A stretch of DNA of 64,000 bases from Bifidobacterium italicum (GCF_002286915.1 NZ_MVOG01000004.1:88052-152051); one strand, 5' to 3'. Positions 1 through 9,600 are shown, counted from the stretch's first letter. A program made the numbers and translations. The notes: generated from the sequence alone by a model not told the origin.

Positions 1-311
1 AGGAGGCCGGCGAGCACATCGCCCTGGCCACCGTCTACCGTCAGCTCAACGCGATGGAGGAGCAGGGCCTCGTGGACACTGTGCGCATGAACGGGCAGCA
101 GCTGTTCCGCCTGTGCGGCGACGACCGCCACCATCACCACCTCGTGTGCGTGTCGTGCGGCAGAACCGTCCAGATCGATCCGCCGAGCGAACAGTGGCTG
201 CGGAAGGTCGCCGACACCTACGATTTCACGATCGAGTCCCATACGCTCGAGGTCTTCGGCATGTGCGCCGAATGCCGCGAGCGCGAGGCCCGCGCCGCGG
301 ACGCCGACTAG
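1..311 (+). CDS. Fur-family metal-responsive regulator, C-terminal part (Zur/FurB-like)
   Basis: The gene runs in from the left edge and its start is not in the window. The reading frame enters at position 3 with the end of the winged helix (ATVYRQL, then a QGLVD stretch). The dimerisation half follows, with a run of four histidines before LVCVSC and a second Cys pair (CAEC) near the C-terminus. The two CxxC pairs form the structural zinc site of Fur-family proteins. The family represses metal uptake genes when metal is bound. The His-rich segment and the full CxxC/CxxC set fit Zur or FurB better than PerR, but the metal cannot be decided from this fragment. A strong hairpin follows directly. 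Confidence 0.85.
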   Translation, partial: EAGEHIALATVYRQLNAMEEQGLVDTVRMNGQQLFRLCGDDRHHHHLVCVSCGRTVQIDPPSEQWLRKVADTYDFTIESHTLEVFGMCAECREREARAADAD

Positions 312-342
312 AGAGAGCCGGCGCAGGAGCAGAGGCGGGGAG

Positions 343-404
343 CGGCAAGAGGGGCGGAGCCGCGCACGATGGTTCATTCGTGCGCGGCTCCGCCCCTCTT
401 GCCG
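343..404. terminator. Bidirectional terminator hairpin
   Basis: A perfect 27-bp inverted repeat (343-369 and 378-404) with an 8-nt loop lies between the convergent ends of the Fur-family gene and the MprF-like gene. It has no long T-run but is very stable, and its position suggests that it serves both transcripts. Confidence 0.85.
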
Positions 405-414
405 ATTCGATGCG

Positions 415-3096
415 TTATGACCGATCCGCCGCCGTCCCCTCAGGGTCCGGCGCTCCCTGGGGTGCGCCCTTGACGTCCGCGGCCTCCGTCCTCGCGTCCG
501 GTGCCGCCTTCTTCGCGGGCGTCTCCTTCTTCGGTTTGAAGGTCGACAGCATGCCGAGGGCGCCGCGGAACGTAAGCGTCGGCAGATACGCGCGCACGAT
601 CGCGATGCCGAGGTTCGCGAGCAGCGCCGAATCCGGGTAGCAGATGTAGACCGGATGTTCGGAGGGCTGGAACTTCTTCTTGAAGTTGTACAGCGACTTG
701 AAGCCGTAGGCGGGTTCGAGCAGGTCGGCGACGAGCGCGAGCGAATGCTGCAGCATGACGGTGCCGTCGATGTTCGTCTCGTCGTCCGGCTTCGCCTCGG
801 ACGCGTCGTGCAGTCCGGTCAGCGGCGCCGCCGACAGCGAGATGAAGTCGACCTTCTCGTCCGGATGCTCCTCGTCCCAGTCGTGCATGCGCTGCGCCAT
901 GCGTGCGATGAGGAACTCCATGATGCCGTTGTAGCTGCCGGGTCGGTAGCGCATGAAGTCGAGCGTCCAGCCGGAGACGTGCCCGTCGCGCCACGTCGGC
1001 AGCCAGCTCGTGACCGCCTGCACGACGCCGTCGGCGTCGATCGCGTAGAGGATGCGCACGCGCGGGTCCTTGAGCTCCTCGACGCCGCCGAGCGTGAACT
1101 TCATCTCCGGCAGCGCCTTGCCCTGCGACCACTGTTCGGAGATCTCCTGGATCTGCGTCTGCACGTCGGCCGGCGCATCCTCGTAGGCGCCCATCTCATC
1201 GGTGATGCCCTCGCGCTTCGCCTTGTTGATCGCGGTGCGCACGTCCTGCCATTTCTTGCCGGTCGTCTTCCAGCTCTGCGGGTCGATGACCATCTCGTCG
1301 CCGACCATGATCGAATGCCATCCGAGGCTCGCCAGATGGTCGCGCGCCGGCTGGTGCACGGCGTAGAACACCGGCGACCACGAATGGTCGCGGCAGAAGC
1401 GCGCGAACTCGTCGAGGTCGCTCGTCCATTCCTCGGCGTCGCCGAAGGGGCCGGTCGTCGTCAGCGCGATGTGGTTGAGCACGCGATAGGCGACGGCCGA
1501 ACGGCCGGTCGGCGAGATCCAGTACTCGTTGCCCTCCCACGTCGTCATGAAGCTCATCGATTCGCCGCCGCGCTCGACGAGCTCCTCGGCGCGCGCACGC
1601 GCCTTCCTGTCGTAGTCGATCGTCGCGTTGAGCCATGCGAAGGCGACGGCGACGAAGACGATCCAGAACACGATGCCGACGCCTTGGTAGACGAGCGAGG
1701 CGAGCGCCGTGTCCGGCACGAAGGCCAGCCGCGTGTTCGTCAGGAAGCCGATCGGCAGGAACCGGCCGGGCAGTTCGGCGAGCAGCACGCGCAGGCCCGG
1801 ACGCGGCGTGAAGTCGCCGGGACGCGTCAGGCCGAAGATCAGATAGACGGCCGCGCACACCACGAAGGTCGCGCCGAGCACGATCAGGCTGACGCGCAGC
1901 GGTCGCGCCTTCGTGCGGATCAAGAAGTCCGGCAGCTTCGCGATGAGCGCTATGGCGTACAGCAGAGGCACGAGCGCGTTGACGAGACACGTCTCGATCG
2001 CGCGGCCGGAGAACGCCGTGGCCGCGCCGCCGAGCGCGAAGGGCATGACGAGGTAGTAGCTCACGGTGATCACGCTCGAGGCCAGGTAGAAGACGATGCT
2101 GCAGATCGCGGCCGTGCGCCGTCCCAGATAGACGCCCCAGGCGAGTGCGAGCATGACGAGCAGCGGCAGCACCGAGCGGATCAGGTCGCCGGTCATGCTC
2201 GCGCGCATCAGCTCGTACTGCTGGAAGCAGCCGCTTGTGATCTGCCCGTGCATGCAGCTCGCGAGTTTGCCGGTGTTGACCGAGCCGGGGCTGAGCACCC
2301 AAGCGAGTCCGGTGAGCGGCCCTGCATGCGAGCGCGACGTGGCAGCGACGACCGGGCCGAGCGCGAGCACGGCGCCGATCGCGCCAAGGACGCGGCGCGT
2401 CTCGGACGAGCTGCTGTACTGCCAATGCCAAGCGCCGTCCTCGATCGGAGGCCCCGCCATCGCGCGGCCGATGAGCTGTCCGGCGACCGCGGCGACGAGC
2501 ATGCAGTAGTCGCCGGGGTTGCCGCCGTAGAGCAGCACGACGAGGATCGCCGTGTAGCCGATCAGACGGATGCGCCGGCGCCACAGCTGGTAGGCGAAGG
2601 CCGTGGACGCGAACAGCGCGCCGATGACGAGCACGAGCGGCGACAACGTGAACCGCACATGGTAGATGATCGCGTTGTCCTGCAGCAGCGCGTTGAAGCC
2701 GGCGCACAGCAGCAGGCCGAACGCGATGCCGATGGCGGCGCTCGCCAGGCTCGCGCCGATTGTGCGCCACACGCCCATCATCGGCTCGGCGATGCACAGC
2801 ATGCACAGGATCAGCAGCGCCTCGACGACGAGCTGGAACACGCTGCGCGTGAGCACGAGCGACGGCATGAGCCGCCCGAGGTCGAAGGCGCCGAGCGTCG
2901 TGTGCATCGACGCGTACGGCAGCGTGCGGTGCTGCACCGCGTACCACAGCCACCAGCACAGGTTGACGACGATGAATCCGAAGGTCGTCCACAGCGCGAA
3001 ACGCTGCTCGTGCGCCCATCGGCGCAGGTCGCGGCCGAGCTGGACGCCCACGCCGCCGTCGTTATGCGGCCGTGCGGCCGCCGTCCTTGCGTTCAT
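415..3096 (-). CDS. mprF: MprF-like aminoacyl-phosphatidylglycerol synthase with membrane domain
   Basis: 893 aa membrane protein. Roughly the first 490 residues hold many hydrophobic helices. The soluble C-terminal half is a DUF2156 (GNAT-like) domain with the typical segments EEWTSDLDEF and GKKWQDVRTAINKAKREG. The family transfers an amino acid, often lysine, from aminoacyl-tRNA to phosphatidylglycerol and reduces envelope negative charge, which lowers sensitivity to cationic peptides. The amino acid used here cannot be read from sequence. The start codon overlaps the stop of the upstream esterase as ATGA, so the pair is very likely translated together. The C-terminal tail, rich in Ala, Lys and Pro, is poorly conserved in character. 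Confidence 0.85.
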   Translation of the reverse strand: MNARTAAARPHNDGGVGVQLGRDLRRWAHEQRFALWTTFGFIVVNLCWWLWYAVQHRTLPYASMHTTLGAFDLGRLMPSLVLTRSVFQLVVEALLILCMLCIAEPMMGVWRTIGASLASAAIGIAFGLLLCAGFNALLQDNAIIYHVRFTLSPLVLVIGALFASTAFAYQLWRRRIRLIGYTAILVVLLYGGNPGDYCMLVAAVAGQLIGRAMAGPPIEDGAWHWQYSSSSETRRVLGAIGAVLALGPVVAATSRSHAGPLTGLAWVLSPGSVNTGKLASCMHGQITSGCFQQYELMRASMTGDLIRSVLPLLVMLALAWGVYLGRRTAAICSIVFYLASSVITVSYYLVMPFALGGAATAFSGRAIETCLVNALVPLLYAIALIAKLPDFLIRTKARPLRVSLIVLGATFVVCAAVYLIFGLTRPGDFTPRPGLRVLLAELPGRFLPIGFLTNTRLAFVPDTALASLVYQGVGIVFWIVFVAVAFAWLNATIDYDRKARARAEELVERGGESMSFMTTWEGNEYWISPTGRSAVAYRVLNHIALTTTGPFGDAEEWTSDLDEFARFCRDHSWSPVFYAVHQPARDHLASLGWHSIMVGDEMVIDPQSWKTTGKKWQDVRTAINKAKREGITDEMGAYEDAPADVQTQIQEISEQWSQGKALPEMKFTLGGVEELKDPRVRILYAIDADGVVQAVTSWLPTWRDGHVSGWTLDFMRYRPGSYNGIMEFLIARMAQRMHDWDEEHPDEKVDFISLSAAPLTGLHDASEAKPDDETNIDGTVMLQHSLALVADLLEPAYGFKSLYNFKKKFQPSEHPVYICYPDSALLANLGIAIVRAYLPTLTFRGALGMLSTFKPKKETPAKKAAPDARTEAADVKGAPQGAPDPEGTAADRS

Positions 3097-4508
3097 TGCT
3101 GCACCTCGATTCCCGGATGCTCGTCCATCCGTCTCTCCTCACGTCGCCGTTCGTCGGCGCCCGACTCATGCCGGGACGCCGCGCCGGCGTCCAATCCCAT
3201 CCGGTCGCACAACCAAGGCAGCGCGACGGCGAGGGTCTCGTTGACCGCGCGCCAGTCGTGTCCCGCGTCCTTGACCTTGATCTGGACGACCGTCCACCCG
3301 GATTTCCTGGCCTCCTCACCAATCGTAGCGATGTTGGCCGTCGAGACCGTGTCCTTTTCTCCGGCCGCCAGAATCATCACCTGATTCGACGGCGCGTGGG
3401 CCCGCAGCGCGTTGACCGGCACCTGACGCTCATAGGCGGCGCGGTCGCCGCCGAAGTAGCCTTCGACCATCTGCTCGACGCTGCCGTCGGTCGGCGCGAT
3501 CTCGCCGTCCACGGCGAGCACGTTGCCGTAGAGCTCCGGATGGTTCGGGCCGAGCTGCGTCGAGCAGGTGCCGCCCTGCGAGTACCCGCCGATCGTCCAA
3601 TCCGCCGGATCGGTGCTCACCGGCAGGTTCCTGCGGATCCAGTCGGGAACGTCACGCGTCAGATAGGTCTCCGCCTTGCCCCATCGGGTTGTGTCCGCGC
3701 ACAGCGAGTTGCGCGAGGCCGCCGTGTTCTGGTCGGGGGAGACGACGATCGGCGCCAGGCCGTCATGCTCGTTCGCGTACCGCGTCAGGTCGGCGATCGT
3801 GTCGCTCGCCGTGAAGAAGCGCGTCGGGCTGCCGGGCTGCCCGGCGAGCATGACCATGACGGGCAGCTTCGGAGGGTGCTTCGCGAGCGCCGCCGGCGGC
3901 AGCCATACGAGCCCCTTTCGTGCGCGGAACCTCGAGGCGGGGTTCGGGATGTCCACCGACAGCAGCCTGCCTTCCTTCGCGGGCGTCTGCCGTCCCTCGT
4001 CGACCTGCCTGACCCATGCGTCGACGCTGACCGTGTCGAGCGAGATGTGCAGCGTCGAGATGTGCGGATAGGGCGAATAGTCGACAAGCGAGCCGATCGT
4101 CTGGTATTCGCCGTAAATCGCGTTGACGCGCACGCCGGTGGCGACGAGCGTCAACGGGACCATGGCGATCGCGAGCGCGCGCCGCCAGCCGCGCGTGCCG
4201 ACGGCGGCGGCGACGAAGAAGCCGAGCAGCAGGAAGCCGACGGCGCAGGCGATGATGACGTCCCATCCCAGTTCGACGCCGAAGAGCACGATGCCGTTCG
4301 AGACGAACCAGACGGCGGCGCCCCCGACGAGACCGCAGCCGAGCGCGACGAGGCATTGGCGCGCGAGCGCGCGCCGCCGCCCGCGGTCCGACTGCGTGAT
4401 GACGAGCGTGGCGAGTCCGAGCGCGACGAGCGCCCAGAACAGGACCGGGAACCATCCGTGCGTGATGCGGATCGCGTAGAACCCCTTCCATACGGCGGCG
4501 GAAGCCAT
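3093..4508 (-). CDS. Membrane-anchored alpha/beta-hydrolase (putative esterase), coupled to mprF
   Basis: 471 aa. Three or four N-terminal hydrophobic helices (about residues 10-130) precede an alpha/beta-hydrolase domain of the esterase D/antigen 85 type. The nucleophile elbow is GYSQGG, the probable acid lies in AAGEKD and the probable base in AGHDW. The start is ATG at 4508, preceded by a clear GAGGAGGA ribosome site; longer upstream reading has none. The stop overlaps the mprF-like start by 4 bp. Hydrolases that remove the amino acid from aminoacyl-phosphatidylglycerol are known beside MprF-type genes in other Gram-positive bacteria, so that role is a reasonable inference. It is not shown by the sequence. 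Confidence 0.82.
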   Translation of the reverse strand: MASAAVWKGFYAIRITHGWFPVLFWALVALGLATLVITQSDRGRRRALARQCLVALGCGLVGGAAVWFVSNGIVLFGVELGWDVIIACAVGFLLLGFFVAAAVGTRGWRRALAIAMVPLTLVATGVRVNAIYGEYQTIGSLVDYSPYPHISTLHISLDTVSVDAWVRQVDEGRQTPAKEGRLLSVDIPNPASRFRARKGLVWLPPAALAKHPPKLPVMVMLAGQPGSPTRFFTASDTIADLTRYANEHDGLAPIVVSPDQNTAASRNSLCADTTRWGKAETYLTRDVPDWIRRNLPVSTDPADWTIGGYSQGGTCSTQLGPNHPELYGNVLAVDGEIAPTDGSVEQMVEGYFGGDRAAYERQVPVNALRAHAPSNQVMILAAGEKDTVSTANIATIGEEARKSGWTVVQIKVKDAGHDWRAVNETLAVALPWLCDRMGLDAGAASRHESGADERRREERRMDEHPGIEVQQ

Positions 4509-4778
4509 GATCGTCCTCCTCGGTGGCGGCTGCAACGTCCTTCGATGCCCGCGTGCGGGCGGTACACACTGTAACGGCGCCGTCGGGGCGTGCGACGACG
4601 ATTCGCCGCATCGCTGAACCGGGCGGCCGGGGCGCCGGCTCGTCGCACAGCGGATTGTCAGCTTGTCGGGGGACAATGGTCGCGCCCTTTCCCATCGGGG
4701 AGACCGTACCGCCGACGCACCGCGGACGGATCGGCACCCACGAATCCAAGAACCCAAGACATCTGGAGCGGCACGACA

Positions 4779-6875
4779 GTGGACAACGAACAACGGCGGC
4801 CGGACGCCGACATCGAGGAACTGACGATCCGGACGATCGATCCGGAAGACGCCCGTGACGCGCGTCCGCGCGGCGCGCACGGCTCACGCACCGTCTGGGC
4901 GGTCGTCTACGCCGTCCTCTTCCTGCTCGCCGACTACGCGGCGTTCGCGATCATGCAGTGGGGCGTCGCGCTGACGTCGACGCGCGTGCAGCTGTCGAGC
5001 GCGAACGAGGGGATCGGGGCGATGTGGCACAAGATGTTCACGCAGGGCAACTGCGTGCTGCCGCTCAACCTGCTGCTCATCGGGCTCGTCTATCTGATAC
5101 TGCTCATGGCGACGAACCGCTTCTGGGTGGCGACGCCGATCCTGCTGTCCGCCGCCGCCGTCATCGCGGCCGCGGAGAAGATGAAGATCGCGACGCGCTA
5201 CGAGGCGATCCTGCCCTCCGACCTCAACTTCCTGGGCGGCAACACCGGCGACCTGATGAAGTTCCTGCCGCCTGAGGCACCGGGCATCATCGGCGTCGCC
5301 GCCGCCGTCATCGCCGTCTCGGTCGTCCTCGCCGTCGTCTGCTGGCGTCTCGACCCGCGCCGCGGCGCGCTCGTCGCCGGCGGCAACAAGGCGGTCGGCG
5401 CGTGCACGCGCATCCTGCTCGTGCTGCTGCCCGCGCTCGGTCTCGCCGGCTACGCGACGTCCGTCGGCAGCGTCGGATCGTGGGGGTACCACGTCTCGCG
5501 CGGCATGGGCGACAAGCCGTCGATGTGGGACTCCGTCTACGACGCGCAGCGCAACGGCGTCGTCGTCTCCTTCCTGCGCCAGGTCCACCCGAAGGTCATG
5601 GACATGCCGTCCGACTACAGCAAGGAGACGATGGAGCAGGTCGCCGCGCGCTACGCGAAGGAGGCGGCCGCGATCAACCGCACGAGGACGCATTCGCTCG
5701 ACGACAGCACCGTCGTCTACGTGCTGTCCGAATCGTTCTCCGATCCCACGCGTGTGCCCGGCGTCGAGCTCAACAAGGACCCGATGCCCGACATCCGCAA
5801 AATCAAAGGGGAGACGACGAGCGGCCTGATGCTCTCGTCGGGCTACGGCGGCGGCACCGCGAACCTCGAGTACATGGGCCTGACGGGCATGAGCATGACC
5901 AACTTCGACGCGTCGCTGACGAGCCCGTACCAGCAGCTCGTGCCCGGCGCCTGCTGGACGCCGAGCGTCAACCAGCTGTGGGGGCCGCCGAAGAACTCGA
6001 TCGGGCTGCATCCGTACGAGCCGAGCATGTACTCGCGCGAGACGAACTACAAGAAGCTCGGGTTCTCGCACTTCTACGCGCTCAAGGGCGACGATATCAT
6101 CGCGCATCAGGACCGCATCGACGATTCGCCGTACGTCTCCGACGATGCGACCTACAGGAGCACCGTCGAGGAGATCAAGAAGACCGACGGCAACCAGTTC
6201 CTGCAGGTCATCACGATGCAGAACCACATGCCGTACAACGACTGGTACAAGGACAACGAGTTCGAGGTCACCGACGCGGCCGGCTCCCAAAAGCCGCTCA
6301 CCGATAAGGAGAAGAAGTCGATCCGCACCTACGCGAAAGGCATGGAGCTGACCGACGCGGCCACGAAGGACTTCCTCGAGGAGCTCGACGAAATCGACAA
6401 GCCGATCACCGTCGTCTTCTACGGCGACCATCTGCCCGGCATCTACTCGACGGCCGGCGCCGACACGAGGAACTCGATCGGTCTGCATCTGACCGACTAC
6501 TTCATCTGGTCGAACGAGGCGTCGTGGAGCCACGACACGAAGATTGAGGACAGCGCGTACACGTCGCCGAACTTCTTCATCGCGCAGGCCGCCGAACAGA
6601 TGAACGCGAAGGTCTCGCCGTACATCGGCTTCCTGACACGCATGCACGAGCATGTGGCCGCGATGGAGCCGCCGGTCGTCAACACGATCCAAGGCTGGGA
6701 CCGCATCCCCGAAGGCCAGGCGATCTACCTCGACGAGGACGGCGAGCCGATGAGCGTCGCGGACATGGACGAGGCCACGAAGCGGCTGCTCGCCGACTAC
6801 CGCCTCATCCAGTACGACATCACGGCCGGCGCGAACTACCTCAAGGACACCGATTTCATGACGCTGCCGAAGTGA
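4779..6875 (+). CDS. LTA synthase family protein (phosphoglycerol transferase/sulfatase fold)
   Basis: About 698 aa from a GTG start at 4779, with GGAG upstream. Five hydrophobic helices occupy roughly residues 35-230. An extracellular alkaline-phosphatase-fold domain follows: VVYVLSESFSDP, then GGGTANLEYMGLTG carrying the likely catalytic Thr, and VVFYGDHLPG with metal-binding Asp-His. LtaS-type enzymes polymerise or transfer glycerol phosphate from phosphatidylglycerol to a surface glycolipid or glycan. The exact product here is unknown. It is transcribed divergently from the esterase-mprF pair across a 270-bp gap, and all three act on phosphatidylglycerol. Longer in-frame starts exist but carry no membrane or ribosome-site signal. 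Confidence 0.85.
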   Translation: MDNEQRRPDADIEELTIRTIDPEDARDARPRGAHGSRTVWAVVYAVLFLLADYAAFAIMQWGVALTSTRVQLSSANEGIGAMWHKMFTQGNCVLPLNLLLIGLVYLILLMATNRFWVATPILLSAAAVIAAAEKMKIATRYEAILPSDLNFLGGNTGDLMKFLPPEAPGIIGVAAAVIAVSVVLAVVCWRLDPRRGALVAGGNKAVGACTRILLVLLPALGLAGYATSVGSVGSWGYHVSRGMGDKPSMWDSVYDAQRNGVVVSFLRQVHPKVMDMPSDYSKETMEQVAARYAKEAAAINRTRTHSLDDSTVVYVLSESFSDPTRVPGVELNKDPMPDIRKIKGETTSGLMLSSGYGGGTANLEYMGLTGMSMTNFDASLTSPYQQLVPGACWTPSVNQLWGPPKNSIGLHPYEPSMYSRETNYKKLGFSHFYALKGDDIIAHQDRIDDSPYVSDDATYRSTVEEIKKTDGNQFLQVITMQNHMPYNDWYKDNEFEVTDAAGSQKPLTDKEKKSIRTYAKGMELTDAATKDFLEELDEIDKPITVVFYGDHLPGIYSTAGADTRNSIGLHLTDYFIWSNEASWSHDTKIEDSAYTSPNFFIAQAAEQMNAKVSPYIGFLTRMHEHVAAMEPPVVNTIQGWDRIPEGQAIYLDEDGEPMSVADMDEATKRLLADYRLIQYDITAGANYLKDTDFMTLPK

Positions 6876-6928
6876 CGCCCGCGCCCGTCCCCATGTGACG
6901 AGGCCTCGCCGACGTATGCCCATCCATG

Positions 6929-6967
6929 ATCCCCTGACATTTTACCCAGAGTAAAACGTCAGGGGAT
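6929..6967 (+). terminator. Rho-independent terminator after the LTA synthase-like gene
   Basis: A 17-bp stem with one mismatch (6929-6945 and 6951-6967) and a 5-nt loop is followed by a run of five T. It lies 53 bp after the stop codon. Confidence 0.9.
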
Positions 6968-6996
6968 TTTTGTCGTCCGTGCTTATCCTTGTAACT

Positions 6997-7012
6997 GGTA
7001 AAACGTTTTACC
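6997..7012. promoter_or_regulatory. LacI-family operator
   Basis: GGTAAAACGTTTTACC is a perfect 16-bp palindrome with the central CG and TAAAACGTTTTA core typical of LacI/GalR-family operators. It lies 89 bp upstream of the nucleoside hydrolase start. No LacI-family gene is in the window, so the regulator must be encoded elsewhere. Confidence 0.75.
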
Positions 7013-7100
7013 GATGTGGTGACGATGCGGTGACGATGCGGGACGGACATGCGGACGACCCGCCACCACGGCACTGCGATTGGATTCAAAGGAGAATACC

Positions 7101-8042
7101 ATGGGAAAGAAGATCATCCTCGACTGCGACCCCGGGCACGACGACGCCGTGGCCATCCTGCTCGCCCTCGGCAACCCCGCGATCGACCTGCTGGGCGTGA
7201 CCACCGTCGGCGGCAACCAGAGCCTCGACAAGGTGACCTACAACGCCCGCGCCGTCCTCGAGAAGGCGCACGCCGTCGATGTGCCGGTGCACATGGGCTG
7301 CGGCCGCCCGCTCATCCGCGAGCCCGAGGCCGCCGCGACGATCCACGGGCAGAGCGGGCTCGACGGCGTCGAACTGCCGGTGCCGAGCCGCCCCCTCGAC
7401 GAAGGCCACGCCGTCAATTGGATCATCGACACGATCATGGCCAATCCGCCGCAGACGATCACGCTCGTGCCGACCGGGCCGTTGACGAACATCGCGCTGG
7501 CGGCGCGCCTCGAGCCGCGCATCGTCGAACGCGTCAAGGAGGTCGTCCTGATGGGAGGCGGCTACCATGTGGGCAACTGGAGCGCCGTCGCTGAATTCAA
7601 CGTGAAGGTGGACCCCGAGGCCGCACACATCGTGTTCAACGAATCCTGGCCCCTCACGATGGTGGGCCTCGACCTGACGCATCAGGCGCTGTGCACGCCC
7701 GCCGTGCAGCGGCGCATGGAGGCGCTCGGCACCGACCTCGCCTCCTTCGTCAGCGGGCTCATGGACTTCTTCCGCGCCTCCTACCGCGAGAACCAGGACT
7801 TCGTCGACCCGCCGGTGCACGACCCGTGCACGGTCGCGTACCTCATCGACCCCACCGTCATCACGACGAGGCGCTGCCCGGTGGACGTGGAGATCCACGG
7901 CGATCTCACCCTCGGAATGACCGTGGCCGACTTCCGCGGCGCCGAACCCACCCCCGAGGAATGCCATACGCAGGTGGCCGTCCACCTGGACGTCGAGAGA
8001 TTCTGGGATCTCGTCATCGACGCCATCAGGGCGCTCGGCTGA
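7101..8042 (+). CDS. Nucleoside hydrolase (IUNH family)
   Basis: 313 aa from ATG 7101, with AAAGGAGA seven bases upstream; an ATG 21 bp earlier has no ribosome site. The N-terminal DCDPGHDDA motif binds the catalytic calcium. Further family marks are VPTGPLTNIALA, VLMGGG and EFNVKVDPEAA, with HDPCTVAYL near the C-terminus. The family cleaves the N-glycosidic bond of ribonucleosides to base plus ribose. Substrate preference (purine, pyrimidine or both) cannot be read off. It is the first gene behind the LacI-type operator and is followed after 76 bp by an MFS transporter, suggesting uptake and breakdown of a nucleoside. Confidence 0.92.
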   Translation: MGKKIILDCDPGHDDAVAILLALGNPAIDLLGVTTVGGNQSLDKVTYNARAVLEKAHAVDVPVHMGCGRPLIREPEAAATIHGQSGLDGVELPVPSRPLDEGHAVNWIIDTIMANPPQTITLVPTGPLTNIALAARLEPRIVERVKEVVLMGGGYHVGNWSAVAEFNVKVDPEAAHIVFNESWPLTMVGLDLTHQALCTPAVQRRMEALGTDLASFVSGLMDFFRASYRENQDFVDPPVHDPCTVAYLIDPTVITTRRCPVDVEIHGDLTLGMTVADFRGAEPTPEECHTQVAVHLDVERFWDLVIDAIRALG

Positions 8043-8118
8043 AGGCCGCATAGGACCATAGGACCAGAGGAACCAACCCAGAGGAATCAACGAGGATTCA
8101 ACGAAGGAAGCATCCATC

Positions 8119-9546
8119 ATGACTACCGCATCGACGAAGCCCGTCATACCCGCGAAAAACGACGGCGACGGCAAATCCATCATCGCGCTCATGGTCGCGC
8201 TCATGGCGGCCATCTTCGCGTTCCAGCTCAACGCGTCCATGCTCTCCCCGGCGCTCACCACGATGGCCAACCAGCTGCGCAGCGACGACGCCCAGATAGG
8301 ACTGACGCAGACGGTGTTCTTCACCGCATGCGCCGTGTTCTCGCTGTTCCTGCCGCGATTGGGCGATCTGGCCGGGCGCAAGAAGGTGCTCATCGGCATG
8401 CTCGCGCTCACCGGCATCGGCTGCTGCATCTCGGCGCTCGCCGTCAACGTGCCGATGCTGATGGTGGGACGCGTCATCCAGGGCGTCGCCGGACCGGTCG
8501 TGCCGATGACGCTGCTCATGCTGCATGCGCGCGTCACCGACGACGCGCGCTATGCACGGCTCATGGCCATCCTGACCGCCGTCAACGGCGGCATTGGCGG
8601 CGTCGACGCGCTGCTCGGCGGCTGGCTCGCCGGCCACTTCGGCTTCCGTTCGATCTTCTGGGTGATGGCGGGCGTCGCGCTCGTCGCGATCATCCTCGTG
8701 TGGCTCTTCGCCGGCGAAAGCCATGCCGAGGAGAGCCAGAAGATGGATTGGCTCGGCGTGGTGCTGCTGTCCGCGGCCTTCCTGTCCATCTACCTCGCCA
8801 TCGACCAGATCCAGAAGCTCGCCGGGGCCAATTGGTGGCTCGTGGCCGTCGAGCTCATCGTCGGCGCCGCGCTGTTCATCGGCTTCTGGCATGTCGAGAA
8901 CCATAAGAAGAATCCGATGGTCGCCACCAAGTACCTCAAACAGCGCCGCACCTGGGGCCTGCTGCTCACCACGCTGCTGACGATGACCGGCGTCTTCGCG
9001 ATCATGAACGGCATCGTCCCGGCGCTCGCGCAGGACACGCGTTTCGGCGCGGGCATCTCCACCGACACCGTCTCGCTGTTCACGCTCACCCCGTACGCGC
9101 TCGTCGGTCTGGCCTTCGGCCCCGTCGCCGGCGTGCTCGCGTCCAAGCGCGGATACCGCTTCGTGCTGCGTGCGGGCCTTGTCGTCTCCGCGATCGCGAT
9201 GGTCTTCGGCGTCTTCGTCTGCCACGGCCCGGCGATCTGGAACCTCATCGTCCTGTCGGTCGTGCTCGGCGTCTCGTATGCGGGCACCGCGAACATCATG
9301 CTCAACGGATTGGGCATCGTGCTGTCCCCGGAGGACAATCCGGGCTACCTGCCCGGCCTGAACGCCGGCGCGTTCAATCTGGGATCCGGATTGAGCTACG
9401 CGATCCTGTACGGGCTGCAGAAGGCGTTCACGGCCTCCGGCGGGGCCACCTTCGGATACATGGCGTCGATGGTCGGCGGCATCGTCCTGCTCGTTCTCGC
9501 CCTCGCCTGCTCGTTCCTGATCCCCAAGCCGCAGCAGGAGCGCTGA
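8119..9546 (+). CDS. MFS transporter, 14-helix (DHA2-like)
   Basis: 475 aa with about 14 predicted helices. The conserved loop between helices 2 and 3 (RLGDLAGRKKVLIG) and a helix 5 with a GGIGGVDALLGGWLAG pattern place it in the DHA2 branch of the major facilitator superfamily. Many DHA2 members are drug exporters. Position right behind a nucleoside hydrolase under one operator makes import of nucleosides or export of a product base more likely here, but that is inference. The start ATG has AAGGAAG upstream. The leader between the two genes is made of short imperfect AGGA/ACCA repeats. Confidence 0.85.
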   Translation: MTTASTKPVIPAKNDGDGKSIIALMVALMAAIFAFQLNASMLSPALTTMANQLRSDDAQIGLTQTVFFTACAVFSLFLPRLGDLAGRKKVLIGMLALTGIGCCISALAVNVPMLMVGRVIQGVAGPVVPMTLLMLHARVTDDARYARLMAILTAVNGGIGGVDALLGGWLAGHFGFRSIFWVMAGVALVAIILVWLFAGESHAEESQKMDWLGVVLLSAAFLSIYLAIDQIQKLAGANWWLVAVELIVGAALFIGFWHVENHKKNPMVATKYLKQRRTWGLLLTTLLTMTGVFAIMNGIVPALAQDTRFGAGISTDTVSLFTLTPYALVGLAFGPVAGVLASKRGYRFVLRAGLVVSAIAMVFGVFVCHGPAIWNLIVLSVVLGVSYAGTANIMLNGLGIVLSPEDNPGYLPGLNAGAFNLGSGLSYAILYGLQKAFTASGGATFGYMASMVGGIVLLVLALACSFLIPKPQQER

Positions 9547-9561
9547 CCCGGCTTCATCCAT

Positions 9562-9600
9562 GACGCGGTCGCCGGCGGACATCCCGCCGGCGACCGCGTC
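9562..9600. terminator. Terminator hairpin between convergent genes
   Basis: A perfect 17-bp stem (9562-9578 and 9584-9600) with a 5-nt loop lies between the MFS gene and the oppositely oriented ABC permease. Confidence 0.85.

Noticed and set aside
655..3384. 909-codon open frame antisense to the MprF-like gene
   Set aside because: Composition of a GC shadow (Arg, Asp, His, Val rich), no ribosome site or family mark. The opposite strand has a well-supported membrane enzyme.
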